A DNA stretch of 64,000 nt. Source: Mermis nigrescens. Taxonomy: Eukaryota > Nematoda > Enoplea > Mermithida > Mermithidae. The DNA is taken from NCBI GenBank assembly GCA_036768485.1, contig JAVLUZ010000154.1, forward strand, positions 42,736,284 to 42,800,283, read 5' to 3'. The notes below the pieces were generated by a model that did not search any database, was not told the origin of the DNA, and saw only the letters and a list, made by a program, of their open reading frames with translations. The translations under genes were made by a program, and so were the position numbers. Positions 33,901-48,900 of this stretch are shown piece by piece. Numbering within the stretch: the first letter of the stretch is position 1; every line of letters starts with the position of its first letter.

Positions 33901-36900
33901 CGACGCATTCTCGCACTTCTTCCAAATAATCGTCCGAACTTAAAAATAATTCTGCCAATTCTAGCCAAATATTCGATTGCATTCTGTACTGCGTGAGCGT
34001 ATCACGTGAAACGTGACTAGTTGCAAGACCTATAATAAAACATACGGATATTGAAATAAAGAAAAATCAAAATCAAAAAAATTAGAACAAAAAATGAGTA
34101 AAATAAAAAATCTAGGATAGTAAGAAGTCATCAATACGAGAAAGAAGAAAGAAAATGAGGAGAAAAATAAATAAGTAAATAAATAAATGGATAAATAAAA
34201 AAGCAAATACTAAATAAAAAGAAAAGAAAAAAACCAACAAAAAAAGAAAGAAAGACAGATGTAGAAGTGCAGCATGCTATTAGTAAGAAAGAAACAGAAA
34301 GGACGCGTGAAATGGCACAAGTGTACCTAAAAAATTATATTATGAGAGATTACATGTTTTATGAGGCGCAAAGTCTAAATGAAACAGAAAAAGTAGGCAG
34401 GATTAAAACAGAAATCAAATTCCTGTAAAACATTCGATACCGCAAATAAACATTATAATAATCATGCATGGATGGTACAAAAATCGCGAAAATTATACCG
34501 GAAGTCCGGTTGGGTCTTCCCTTGGTTTGGATTATGGGATCTTATCAATGATGGGTGGGAGTCTGAGTTGTATGAACCCTCAGAATTCAATTTTCGGCGC
34601 TATTTTTAGACATTCTGCCCCATCGGACCCCCAGAATTTGGTTACTGCCCATGTATATACGGGTCTAATCCCCCAAAATCACATGTACGTATGTTAATAA
34701 GTATAAACATCATACGCTGTTTGACGGACTGAAAAAGGATGAAGCAATTCAGTAAGCAATATAGGCGCATTAGCTAAAATTCTTAGATTTCAATAACTTT
34801 CATGTGCGACCGAAAACCTGATGGCAAGGGCATAGAACATCAACTTTTCGCCAGCATCAAAAATTACAAAAACCGGAGAATTTTTCCGAAAACATAATTC
34901 TGGAGTTAAATCAAATATGACAACTGATTGATTTTAGAAAACCTAACATGCATCCACATGTGCATACAAGTAACAACACACATAAAAGCACTAACCGCAC
35001 AAGGGCGTAGGGAACGAGAGGTATGGACCCAAGAATCCAACCCCCCCAGAAATCGGAAAATCTCCAGAATTGAATTTTCGGCAGTTTTGTGCGAACCCCC
35101 AAAATTTAGTTGCTGCCAACGTATACATGTAACTGCTTCAATTTTGATTAACATATTGTAAACTCAAAATGGTCTAAAAAATTAAAAGTTCTCGCCAAAT
35201 TGATTAATTTCTTAGTTTTTGTGCTAAAAACTATAAATACATACCTAACACAATCAAACTGGGCTAAAAAACGCTAAAAAACTCAGAACCTATTACAAAA
35301 TAAATATGTGTATACATAAAAGCTGTCATGCTGATGCCATGTGAACGATTTTAATATTCTTGATCAAAACTTGATTTCATTATTTTGTTATTTTCATATC
35401 GGTCTTCTTTGTAAAATTAGCCAATTTTCATATGTTGTTAAAGTCGCGAATTTTGCACGTACGCTTCGTCTATAATGTTCTTTTCTATTACAAATTTTAC
35501 CTACGTATTACGTAAGCTTACCAATTGTTGCTTAAACTTCAGTGTACAAGTTACGCGAATGATTAATGACCGTTCGAGTATTTTTGCACCTAAAGTCATG
35601 TATTTGTCTCCGAATGTCGTATATGTCTGCGTGCCAAAAGTAACTTACTTGTTTTTTGTGTGTTGTTTAAATACTCCTGTGTGAATCTGAATCGCGCAGT
35701 TCTCTTGAATTTGTTCTCTCGACTCGACTCGAATTATTCAGTCCTCAGTTGTCTTTTTGCGCTAAGTAAATATACATATTTACTACACAGTGATTATTTG
35801 ACATTTTCTCCGCTCTCAAGCGAAGACGATTAAAAAATCGCTTCTGAAAAGCGAATATAATATTGAAAACCGCTTCCTCGTAAGCGAAGATGTTTAAATT
35901 AGAGCGTTACAAAAGTAACGACGATTTTGGCGTTATCCCCTACGTTACAAAGCATTTATATAGGCTAATTAGACCATTTTCGTCTTTTGAATAGTAAATG
36001 AAGTTTGAATTAAAAATTTACAATTAGGATTTCTATAATTTACCCTCTTCCTGCCGATCCTGGCCCTGAGCACCTGTTGGAGGGGCGGAGGGGGAGGGGG
36101 TGGCTTTTATTAGAAACTAGCAAAGGAACTAAAATTGGCCTAAGCAAAGCAAAATTCTCCCCAAAAGTTGGGGGAGAGGCAGCCGATTTGTGGTGAGGGA
36201 TCCCCATATCTAAGTTTCGGATGGAAGGGTCACTGATTATTCTTAGGGGCGGGGGAAAGGGGGAAAGACTTCCAATTTTTGGCTAAAAACGGCTAATAAC
36301 AGCCTAAAAACTACCAAAAATTTCATTTAAAAAAAAACGGGGAGGGGGTCTTAAAATTTTCTGGCTTTGGAGAGGAAGTGGGAGGGAACGACTAACTTTA
36401 AGTGAGGGATTCCCAGCATACGTGAGCAGCACCAAATTCTATGGGGTGCAAGATTTTTCAAAGGTAAAAAAATGGCCTTAAAATGGTGGTATAGCGAAAA
36501 AACGCCATTTTTCAACGTTTCTCATTAAGCACTATCCATTGGCATCAAAAAATTGCGAAAAAAAAACAAAAAAGTTTTTTAAATTAAATTCTGGGGGTAT
36601 TTTGGTTTCTCGGGGGGGGGGGGTATATTGGTTTCTCGGAGGGGTGTGCAAACCCCTCAACCCCCATTTCCAGGTGTGATCCCCACCCCTATTTTATGTC
36701 TATTTAAAGCCGTACCTAAACTATCCGATATAGTGCTAACGGCACCGCCGTATTCTGTTAACGGTTTGACGGAACCAAGTAACGATTCGCTATCGATCAG
36801 GTCGACGCCAGCGCCGACGCCCAAAACGCTGCCGCCAGCATCAGCGGTTCCGGCGGCGGCGTTCGACGCCACCGACTCTGCGACAGCAACGTTGCCGCCG

Positions 36901-39900
36901 GCGCCGCCCGTCACGGAACAGCCGTCGTGAGCGGTAGAAGTAAGGCCTTCCGCCGCCATACGTACCGTTATGCGATCGGGCGACGTTGAGCTTAGAAAAA
37001 TAGAAGAATAAAGCAAATAAAAATAAGAAATATAATGAAATGATAAAAATATAAAATACTAGAAATATAACGGCTCGAAATTTAGGGTAGGGTCCCAGCC
37101 ATTTTTAGTAGGGCGGGGGGAGCTAAATGACACCTTTCAATTATTTGGCCCAAAAAGGTCAAAAAACCTAAAAAGGCCAAAAATGCAATTTTTCCGAAAA
37201 TTGGGGGGGCGGGGGTTCGAAAATTTTCTGGCTTTGGGGAATGAGAGGGAGCGACCAAGTTTGGGTGGGGGATCCACCATCTTCTTCTGTTACCAGGCAC
37301 GTAGCTCTGCAGGGAATGCGTTGGTCCGGAACCCCCCAAAATTCGGAAAACTTTCTAAACGTTATTTTGTGCTATTTTTGGCCTTTTTGGGCTTAGCCCC
37401 TAAATTGGTGTTGGTCCCCCCAAAATAGGACAGCCAGCTACGTGCCTGTCCGTTACATGTATGGTATACACAGTTCTCGACACGAAATACGAATACTAAC
37501 AGTCCTTACGTTTCGCTAAGTTTTGCCCACGTTAAAGCATAGGACCGCCGTCATATGTTTCAACACGGCAATGCAAAACATATATTTCTGGCCGAAAAGG
37601 ATTGTTGAGTGGTCAAATTTCATTCTGAGAACTGTATCTGCATTATTATTTTTTCAACATATCGGAAAAAAGGCACATTTTATTTTTAGCTGCAACTTTA
37701 CGAACATTGGAAGAATGAAAAAAGATTTTCTGCCAATTCATAGCTCGGCTACATATCTTCGAATATGCGTGCAAAAAATTACATTACGATACTCGGTGCT
37801 ACTTGCTTGGAACCTTATTAATTAAAGTCACTCACAAATTTACTTCTGCAAATTTTCCGTTTTCGCAATGCATCATACGCTATCTGTTGATCAAATATGC
37901 AAATCAGGAAGTTGTACTTTGACCTTTGTATAAAGTTTTATTAACTTTGCTTTTGTTATAAAAAAGTTATTGAAAAAATAAAAATATGTCCTTTTTTCCA
38001 AACACCTGTTTATATATATAGTAGATTTGTAGTACGACAAAAACGAGACTGGAAAATTACAACATTTTGTCTTTGTTCTCAATTTTAAAGCCTGTCGTCG
38101 AAAAAATACGCATGTATTAAAGCGTAGAAAGAAAAAAACTACATATAAAAACATTCAAAAAAACAAATACCATAAAGCGTCTATTCTGGAGAGTCGAAGT
38201 ACATATTATACATATAAACGTCATTTATTTAAGCTAAAAATAATCTGAAATAAAATCTAAAAATTGATAAGTTTCAGCTTACGATGGCAATCTCCAAAAG
38301 AGCAGCAAGTCCTTGGCCGTCAGTAAAGCGCCGCTTGCTTTCTGCAGCTTCATTTCCAATTTAAGACGAAAAACGAGCAGACCGTAATGCGACGGATAGT
38401 CGTCGAGAGCCTGCTCCACTGATAAAAAAAGAAATATGTAAATTAATTGACGAATAAGTAATTTAAAAATTTGATTAAACATGCCAGACGATTAAATCGT
38501 TAAATATTATACATGAACCACGCATGTACTGTTAACCCCCTACTAAAAGTGAATTATCGTCCCCCGTTCCCCAAAGCCAGAACATTTTTGACCCCTTCCG
38601 ATTTTAAGGAAAAATTTGCGTTTTTTGACAGTTTTTGGCCAAAAATTGGAAGTCACTTATCCCCCTCCACCTAAATATGGCCAAGGACCCCACCCGAAAT
38701 TTCAAGCCGTCGCATATATGTCATGAACCCAGGGGATGAGTGAGGGGCATTACTTAATCGAAGGGTCAGTCAGACGTGTATTCTTAGATGATTATCGATT
38801 GGCGGAATGATTTCTGCATCATTTTGAGGGCAAAAGCAGTAGGAATGTCAACATTTTTAATAGAAGCAATGTCAGCAGTTTTTTAATCATTCTGGTGGTC
38901 TGGCACAGGCACGTAGCTGGCCGTCCTATTTTGGGGGACTAACACGAATTTTTGGGAGGACTAAGCCAAAAAAGGCCAAAAACAGCAGAAAATAACGTTT
39001 AAAAGTCCATTTTTCCGATTTCTCTGAATTTTGGGGGATCCGGATCCCCCATTCCTCCCAGAGATACGTGTCTGGTCTGTCACCTACTGATACGACCCCC
39101 ATTCCCACGGCTATGTGTGCCGGATTCCCCCTCCCGCCATGCATGCACAAAGCGTATAACTTCACTCAACCAGGTATCAATGGGGGCCGGGTCGGTGCGA
39201 AATTTTTCAAAGGTCAAAAAATGGCCTTAAAAATGGTAGTGCGGCGAAAAAACACCATTTTAAAAGTTTCTCATCGAGCACTATCCATTGACATCAAAAA
39301 ATTGCGAAAAAACAGAAAACGAATTTCAAAAATTGAATTCGGGGGGGGGTATTTTGGTTTCTGGGGGTTACATACTCCCCACACCCAGGTATGGTCGGTA
39401 TCAATAGAAAGACCTGTCAGTTACAAAGGAAAAATTTCCGAAATGTCACACAAATCGAGACAACTGATGGAAATACACAAGAATGATTTTAAAACTAATA
39501 ACCCAGTCAGTCAATTAGTAGAAAAAAGACGAATGAAGAAAAATACGTGTAAACGATTCAAAAATCAACTAATCAATCAACCAATTAACTGACGGATAAC
39601 CAAACGATTATCCATAATCAATCAAACAACCAATAATTAACTAATCAAACACTAAGCAACCAATCAATCAACCTGTTCAAGGACAATCAACCAAAAAACT
39701 GGGCAGTTGGTACCATACACAGATGCATGGCATGACTAATCTGGGAGGCGGGGTCATCCGGTCAGGGAGAAATTGAAATTGTTGGGCCAACATGACCTCA
39801 AAACCTCTTATAAGCGCTAAATAATGTTAAAACTACGTTTTTACACAGTTTCTGATGAATATCGAGTTTTAAAGATAATTTTAAAACGTTGTCCATGTTT

Positions 39901-42900
39901 CGCCTTCATTTTGCCTCATTTTCCCGAGAAAATTTCCCATTTTTTATTCTTCGAGGTTTAGACCACGCTAAACCCCCACATGCATATCTGGTTAGCACCA
40001 CTGGGAAAACTACTGGCCTTAATCCGAGTATGCCTCACAACCAGTGTATGTACAAGGTCCGTTTGTACATATACAAAGATAGTCCCCAAAAGTCTTTGTA
40101 CATTTTGTAAACACAAATTTTTAGGTACTATAATATGGTACAGTAGCGAGTTTGGTGTGTTAAAAACAGTTGTTCGACTTTTGGTAGTGCATTTTAGCTA
40201 ATTTCTGGTCTCTAAGGCCAAAAATCACTAAGCATCGTCTTAAAACGGCGCGAAGCGCCAACAAATTTGGCATTTTTCTTTTTGAAATGCAATTTCTGTC
40301 ATTATAAAGATATACAGAATACACAATTTACTCATTTCGGCGCGCAGCGCAGAAAAATTTTGCGAATTTTAGACCTTTTTTGAAATTTTTGTTTTCCAAA
40401 AAATCTTTGTACATGTACAAAGATGGTCCCCAAAAGTCTTTGTACATCAGGGAAAATCTCTGCCGAATACAAAAAAACACTGCTCCCAGCCCCGGAAATT
40501 CCCAGTTGTTCTAAGCGCGGACCTAATCGCAAGGCTTCGGCGTATTGACCATCGGCGGTTAAAATTAATGCCAAAAGCATCACGGCGGCGGGTTGTTCGG
40601 CTCGCTTGGCCAAAGCGACGCGACAAAGTCGAGCCGCGTCGTCCAGTCGGCCGATTTGAGCCGATTGCAGCGCCGAAAAAAAGTCGGCCACGTGATCGCG
40701 CGGATCCGCGTCAGACGCTAATCGATAGGCGCGCAAAGCTTCGCCGTTTAAACGCTGGCGTTCATTGTGTACGGCACTGCATTGGGCCTGAATAACGCGA
40801 AATATGTAAGATCGGCGTCAGACATCTACAGCAATCAAAGCTGGGGGGTCTGGCTGGGCCAAATCGCAAAAAATTGCCAAAAATCCAATTATGAGGGTCA
40901 AACATTGTCTCGGGCGGGAGGTGGGGGTTTCAACCTCCCCCTCGAAAGAAGTTTTCACCCTTCTCCGATTATTCCACTCTCCCTCCCACATTTGCGATTT
41001 TCCAAAAGTTTCCTTAAATGTCGTAGATAATATGCTTTTATACACGTTTTTAACTATCTATTAGCTCGGAAGTGTCAATTATTTGGCGCTTCACGCCATA
41101 TACTTAGTTTTTGACTATATTTTGTCCAATTTGTCCTAATTTTTTTCAAATTATCTTATGATTTTATGCTCTAGAACGACAGAGCATCGTCAGAAACGCA
41201 GAAAAACTATGTTTTGAGCGCGCATCCATCATTTTTGAGCCCGAAAAAGGCACTTTAAAGTAGGGCTCTAACGATTAGGTGGGTCTTTCGGATTCTCAGC
41301 GGGTTCAATGATCCCCAACCAGACATGTGACAAGAGGATGATGGATCCCCACTTTAAGTTGGTTGTCCACCCACAACCCCCAAAGCCACGAAAATTCTTG
41401 ACCCCCGAAATTTAAGAAAAAATTGAATTTATTAGCCGTTTTGACATGTTTTTGTCCGTTTTTGGCCAAAAATTGAGGTCATTTACCCTTCCCTCTAAAA
41501 ATGGCCGGGGCGGGGACCCGCCAACCGAAATTTCAGGCCATTACATGTATACGAGTATATGCCCCCATATCTCGCACGCCAATGCGTGATCGGCACCAGA
41601 CATGTATGTATATACAGTACGGGAATTGAAGAGGGTTTCAGCAACGGAAAATATTCTCAACTGCCTTTTTTGGGCTTGAAAACAATTGGTATGCATTCGT
41701 CAAAAACACCATTTTTACGTTTGTGATTCTATTTCTTCCTATACCGGCTTGAAAAATTCATTCAAAAATAATATTTCGAAATTTAAATTGAATTCCTTGT
41801 ATTTTTTAGCTCATAAATGTACAATAACTAAGTTAGCATTAAGTATATGTACATACATATATAAAAACAACCATTAAGTAGAGCCAAACCTGGACAAATG
41901 ATACGTACATATAAACACTTGATTGAACCCGTTACCAACGGAAGCCGTGTAAGTACTCATGGGAAGATCTATCGATTGATATGTAACAAGGGAGCAGGCA
42001 CGTAGCTGGCCGTTCTATTTTGGGGGACCAACCAACACCAATTTTGGGTGATTAAGCCCAAAAAGGCCAAAAATAGCACAAAATAACGTTTAAAAAAGTC
42101 CTATTTTTCCGATTTTTCTGAATTTTGAGGGGGTCCGGACCATACGTGGGCAGCAAGAAAATTCTGGGGGGGGGGGTGCAAAATTTTTTGGAGGTCAAAA
42201 AATGGCCTCAAAAATGGTAGTATGGCGAAAAAACACCACTTTTCGACGTTTCTCATCGAGCACTATCCATTGATATCAAAAAATTGCGAAAAAAACGAAA
42301 AATTTTCAAAAATTGAATTCTATGGGGGGGTATTTTCATTTCTGGGGGTATTTTGGTTTCTCCGGGGTGCACCCCCAAACCCCCCACGCCCAGGTGTGGT
42401 CTGGACCCCCCTTCCCCTAGAGCTACGTGCCTTCAAGGGGGACGGAAATATCCATCCAAAGTCGGTCTTTTACTTCCCCTACAGTCAGAAATTTTGATCC
42501 CCTCTATTTGTAGAAAAATAAACTTGTTTTTCGACCATTTCCAGGTATTTTTGCCATTGTTAACTGAAAATTGGACGTCATTAACCCCCCCGGCCCCACC
42601 TAACCCTAAAATGGCCCACCAGACCAGTCATTTTCCAAAGTTTAGAGCTATTGAAAATAAATAAGCATACGGGCAAAAGCAAATGCAATGAAAATGTAGC
42701 AACTAGCCTTCAAGCTGAGTCCCGACCCAATCATCAGATGCGCCCGATTCATGGTCAAGCTATCACGAAATTTCTGCGCAATGCCTAAAGCAGTTTTCGC
42801 AAATGCTATACCGTCGTCGTATAAACCCAACTGTTCAATGCAAGTTTGCGAGGCGAGCAAGTATTTCACCTGAACAAAACATAAAATATTTAGATCAAGT

Positions 42901-45900
42901 GCATATGAGTACACTGGTTCGTAGCCAGGATTATATTTCGGCGTTTTTTTATTCTTTTTTATTTTTTATTCTATAAAAATATTTTCTTTTATTTTTTTAT
43001 TCCATTTTTTATTGTTATTTTTGATTTTATTTTAAAACATTTTATTTTATTATTTTATTTTTTATTTCACTTGGACAAAACATAAAATATTTCATTTTGT
43101 ACATTTTCTATTTTATTTTATTTTATTTTTGTTTTATTTATATTTTTATTTTATTTGATGCTATTTTTATTTTATTTTTTAAAAATTTGAAAGACACATA
43201 TCTCGAGGACCATTAGGGGTCACAAAAATAAGGGTATTTTTAAACAATTCTCGACAAGCTCTACACAATAGCGAAGCGGAATTCCGAAAAAAACGTTTAA
43301 AAAATTTTTCAGTTCATTGCATACTCATATATAAATATATATGTATGGCTTAAAACTATCTGCGCGACTGATTTCTCATCGTCCAGTTCGTAAACAATTT
43401 CTTAACTTTCCGCATTTGTACTCAATCTTTGTGCTCTGCAAAGAGAAAATTAGTGATTCGGCGCGATGCGCCGGAAAAATTTGACATTTTCTCCATGTTT
43501 AACTCAAATTTGAACAGTTTTAAAGGCAAAACTGTATAGAAACAATCAATCCGGCGCAAAACGGCCCAAAATTTTATGTTTACTAGTTGAAAAGTGAGCA
43601 AAAAACCTGTTTTTGAGACCTTTTAAATGCGATTCGAGAATTTTTCATTTCTTCCTTTGGAGGAAGGACCCTTGTGATAGACAATAATTTTTTTTGGTTT
43701 CGGGGGGGGGCAACTGCCCCCTCTGGCTATGGGCCTGTGCGTACAACATTGGAATTCTAAGAGGGGTTGGCCCCAAAAAATTTCAAAAAACGCCTTTCTG
43801 GGCTAAAAAGGATGGGTAGATAAAGGCGCGCGTCAAAATACCGTTTTTCAACCTCGCACAATGCTCCTCCTTTCTAGAACATGAAAACATAAAAGATTAA
43901 AAAAGAAATTTAAAAAGATTCGAATAAATTGAAGAAGATAGTATATGGTGCGAAGCGCCGAAATTTTAACTTTTTAAACTAAAAGTTATGTAGATAAAAC
44001 GTTAAAAAACGAACTTTCTACGATTTTTAAAAAAAAATCGACAATTCTGAGGGGGGGGTCGCAGCGACTTTGCGGTGGGTCAGTGAAATGGCAAATTAGA
44101 AGGCGTTTGTATGTTCATCTACAAATCAATATGGTTTGTAAAAAAACCTGATTATTTGTTCATGATAGGACATGTTGTTGGCGCATCATGCCGTTTGATC
44201 ATTTTTTGTTTGGTATACACAAAAACAATATGATTATATTTCTAGATGATTTCATATAACTTAAATGCGTTTTTCACTACGTACGTCAATATACCGAATC
44301 GCAGAAAGCGTTAAAAAATTCAATATGGCTTTTCGTGTGTTGATAATTTTTTATACTGAATTTTCAAACCTATTTATGTTCCAATTTTGCCAATCCGCCA
44401 AGTAATCCATCTGAACCTCGGAAATCGCAAAAAAACACAGTAAATGCTCCAAATTCAACATTTGTAAAATTTTATCATTTTTTGCAATTTTCGGCGCAAT
44501 TCATCGAGCTTGATTAAAAAACCCAAGCAATAGTGTAATTTGCTAATTTTCTAGCCTTTTTTAGTCTTTTTAGATGTTTGAAAATGTTTGGTGGAAGCTT
44601 CCGTATTTCGGCTCCGCTTTTCTACGTAAACGTATATGCAAAGCAAAGTTATCGCATCAGGCCCTTAGCTAAAAAAGCCTTTTTACACTAATAATACACA
44701 TAACCTACGCAATGCAATTTTTTTATTAATTCTTAAACTTGAAAACGCATTTATTATTACTTATTTTAACAGAATTTTTTCTTCTATTAATTTTTCAGCT
44801 TCATAGGTTCATTAATGATTTTTAAGCGAACAACATCATTCTTTAGAAACTTGCCAAATCTTTTCGTTCCGCAGCGGTCGTCAAAGATTTTTCCACGCCC
44901 GGCGGAGAGAACAGACATTGGCGTATGACGGGCATTGATCTGGCGAATCGACCGTTGCACAGCAAGGCCAAGGCGAACTGGAACCAGACGAAAATATCGC
45001 CGTAGGCGAATCTGGCCGCTTTTTCGTACGTTTCGCACAATAGGCCATATTGGCCCAGGCGCGAGAGCAATATGGCCAGTAAATTTTGGGCCGACGCAAC
45101 GGCTCTCAGAGACCTATGCAAATTTGAAAATATTAAATTAAAATAAAATAAAAAAATCAATTAAAATTAAATAGATTAAATTAAAAATTAGATGAAAAAC
45201 CTAAATAATTCACAATAAAAAGCTAAAATTTAATACCACATAGACCTAACCCATCTAACCTAACCTAAACCTAAAAACATGCATGGCTAACTCAAGGCTA
45301 ACCTCTCTTAATAACCCCTCAAGAATAAACAGACGTTATAACCGGACATGCCAGCATGGAAACACACATGCACATAGGGGGGTGAGGTGGGGTATTACCT
45401 CCCCTGAAGGGTCAGCTAGACCGGTACTGTCCGGCGATTTTGAGCAAACAGGTCTTGTTCTGCATCATTTTTGACATCAAAATCAGTAAAAATGTCAAAA
45501 TTTTTCCGGCGCTTCGCGCCAGAGTAGTACTTTTAAGTACTTTTTACTCAAAAAGCGCCCAAAATTGATAAATTTTTGCAGTTTTTAGTGTTAAAAGTGA
45601 TATAATACAGTCAAAATGGACTAAAAATGCTTTTAAAATGTGTTATTAGCACGAACAAACATTTTATAGGCTATTTTGACCATTTTAATCATTAAAACAG
45701 CAAAAAAATCGTGAACGTTAAATTTACTGTTTTAGATTTTTGGCATTTCAACCCCCCTGCCGACCCTGACCTTGTGCACCTATGCATGGAAAGTTCTAGG
45801 GGAGGGGGTTGGAACCAAGAAATTTTTCTTAAAAGTTTGCTTTTGAACTTAGAAGCGGTTGACACGTAACGTGTCAAAAACCTTTTTGCCTTTTCGACGA

Positions 45901-48900
45901 TGCCCCATCTTTCTAGAACATCAGAACGTACAAAAATTTTAAAAAATATTTTTAAAAACTCGAATTATCTGAACAATATACAGTCGAAAAAATGAGTTTA
46001 TGACGCGAAGCACCAAAAAATCGTCACTTTTGAGCAAAGAGATAGTAAAAATGCTAAAAACAGCATATTTTCTACGAATTTTTGGAAAACCACGAATTTA
46101 AGCTTGTCTAAACCTTTCTTTGGGTAAAACCCCTTCAAACTCCCCCAGGCATACATGCACACGGTAAAAAGTTCTGGGATGGAGTAAACCGAGTTTCCTT
46201 AGTTCCTTAGGGGGAGGGGTAAATAATTAATTTTTATGGCTAATTATGGCACTAAAATGATGAGCTTATGTTAAATTTTTGAGATATTTTTGTCGGTCCT
46301 GACCATCCCCCATCACAACCCGTAAAAATAATTTAATCCGTTGGATTTCACTCTTCGTGAATATTCGCGATTAACTTTGCATGAAAACAAATGATAATAA
46401 GAACGATGGAATGACTTGGACTATCAAATATGGACAGAATAATGGACAAAAAGTATCTGAATGAATGAATGGACGGAGTACTACTCGAAAAATACTTCAG
46501 ATTATACTGCTGGGCATCGTTTTGCGCTCTTTCATTATTCCAACAATAGGTTTTGGCCCGCAAATGGCCTGAGGTGGGTATGCCTTCCAAAAGATGAGGT
46601 AGCGGATACCCCTATACCCCCAGTGTGCATGTGTACCATAGTTTTCCAAGGTCGAAAGTTCAAAGGGGTGAAATTCCAAAATTTGAGACCACTTAATTTA
46701 GATTTCTAGCCTTTTTTGCAGGTCAAATTAAAAAAATGGCTTAAACATCCTATATATGTAGCATCTTTTAATGTGAAAAACTGCATTTTTAACTACTTTT
46801 TGTCCAATTCTGACTAGTTTCGTCACTCTTGTGAGTAAAAAACCCAAAATCATGCAGAAAATGTTTGATAGCTCAAAATCGCCCGACAGTGATTCAAGTC
46901 TCGGACCCTGAGGTGGCGTAATACCCCCCTCACCCCTATGGGAATGTGTGATATGTACCCCAGGATCATGGTATGATTAGAATAAATAGTTCGTATCAGG
47001 TCAGCATATTAGTTATTTTTCTACGCTGTTTAGGGGTAAACAGGGGGATGGGGAGAATGCTCCACCAAAGGTCAATAAGTAAATCGTCCCCACAACCCCG
47101 ATTTTTATCCCCTTGGCAAAGCCTTGCGTTTTGACCATTTTTAGGTGCTTTTGCAATTTTGACCAGAATTAGAAAATCAGCCCCTCAAAAATGGCCGACT
47201 ATCCCTCTAGAAATTTTGAGCTGCTACCTGCATTACGACTGATTCTGCTAATGTACAGCATAAAATCATTGGATATTTAATATGTACATATCATTTGTAT
47301 CATAAAATTTTCGATGAAGAATCAAAACCTGATGAGAGCTAAAATATTTTTGTTTAGCGAAAGCCGAAAAGTCAAGAGTTTTCGACGAAATCGACTTAAC
47401 AAATCTAGGAACCAGGAGAACAATGGAAGAATAAAAAGCACCTCTGCCTAGCATTTCGGTGGTCTTCGGCTCGGCTAAGCACCGCTTCCTTACAAGCGAT
47501 AGCCTCGCTTATATTTAGCAGCAAATAAGCCTCTTCCATGACATTTTTGGGACAAAAATAACCATCTTGTTGGTTTGCGTAATCCAAGAAAGGCGTCATT
47601 GCATTCCTTAAAAAACGCCTGAATTTAAATTGGCCTGTCAAACTATTCAGAATCTAGAATGTTATTCGATCAAAAAACGGAGCAAAACTGATGAGAAAAC
47701 GATAAATAAATCTCATATCAAAAACACAGTGTAAACCATACATGCAAGAGGGTGGTTAGAGAAACCCCCTCCAACTCAAAGTCGGTCGATTCCCCCATTT
47801 TTGAAAAAAATCGAATTTGTGGCCCTTTTTAGGCGTCTTTTGGCCGTTTTTGGCAATAAATTGGAGGTTTACCCCCCAATTTCGAGCTGTTACATGTGTG
47901 GCGTAAATTGTTTGTAGTAAATGGAATAACTTTCTATTATATGTATTTACATAGAGATTGAATGAAATGTTATATCGTGAATGCGCCAAAATATATATGT
48001 ATGTAAGACATTACACAGGGTGGCCCAAAAACTAGGGGCGCCGAATGTTCTAATTATAACTATAACTATATTAAATATAGTGCAAAACTGTAAACATTTT
48101 TTAAAGGCACAAATATAGGGCAACAAAATTGTAAAGTTTGATTGAGTTACCTTTGTTAATCAGATTTTAGTTGACACTTTTGTAAACATCACTTTTTTAG
48201 TAACTTACAACAAAAAACTATTAAATAGCCCTAAAACAGTGCATAAACTCCTAATCTATAACTTTTTCTTCAGTTTAACTTGGAGCAATGTGATTTATAT
48301 CATTCAATAGAAAAAATTTTTGGCTACAGAACCTCTAACTACTGGTTTCTGAATGCCAGAATTCGTTTACTGGGACACATTTTTGTGAAATAAACATTTT
48401 TTTCAATAAAAAATGCAATTAAAGTGTAGCATGATGAAAAACTCACAAAAGTGAACTAAATGAGCAATAAAATTGTCAATTCTTAAGCTGTGCACTAAAG
48501 AACATTAAACAATCATTTAAAGATGTTTTCGTGGCTATTTCAAGAGAAAAAATGTATATTGACGTTTCAAGCTGAGATTTACTAATTAATACTCCTAATT
48601 AATATTTTTCGTTGTAAATTGATAAAAAAAGTTATGTTTACAAAAGTGTTAAACCAAAACCTGAATTTTGTTGCACTATATTTCTACTTTCAAACAACGT
48701 TTACTTTTTGCAATATGTCAAACATGGCTCTAGTTATGACTAAAGCATCCGGCACCATACATGTAACGGATTAAAATTTCGGATGGGGGGTTCCCGGCCA
48801 TTTTTAGGGGAGGGGAGGTAGATTACCTCCAATTTTTGGCCAAAAACGCGTAAAAACGACCAAAAAATTCAATTTTTTCCAGAAATCGAGGGGTTAAAAT

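Larger units (their letters stand above)
40788..42707 (-). other. TTC7 intron 7, probable GC-AG intron
   Basis: Starts GCTAGT after AAG and ends TTATTCAG. It holds family A/H, C, D and E repeats. GC-AG introns are a known minor U2 class; the surrounding AAG|GC-AGT fits that class apart from one position (T for A). Confidence 0.7.

Noticed and set aside
33552..33968. Minus-strand frame over exon 11
   Set aside because: It is in the wrong frame; the TTC7 reading is in another frame and ends at the donor at 33829.
36628..36930. Plus-strand Pro/Ala-rich frame
   Set aside because: Antisense of the low-complexity TTC7 exon 10.
40332..40522. Extension of exon 8 past 40523
   Set aside because: The extra residues run into a family B transposon and would insert unmatched sequence before exon 9; the donor at 40522 gives an exact family alignment.
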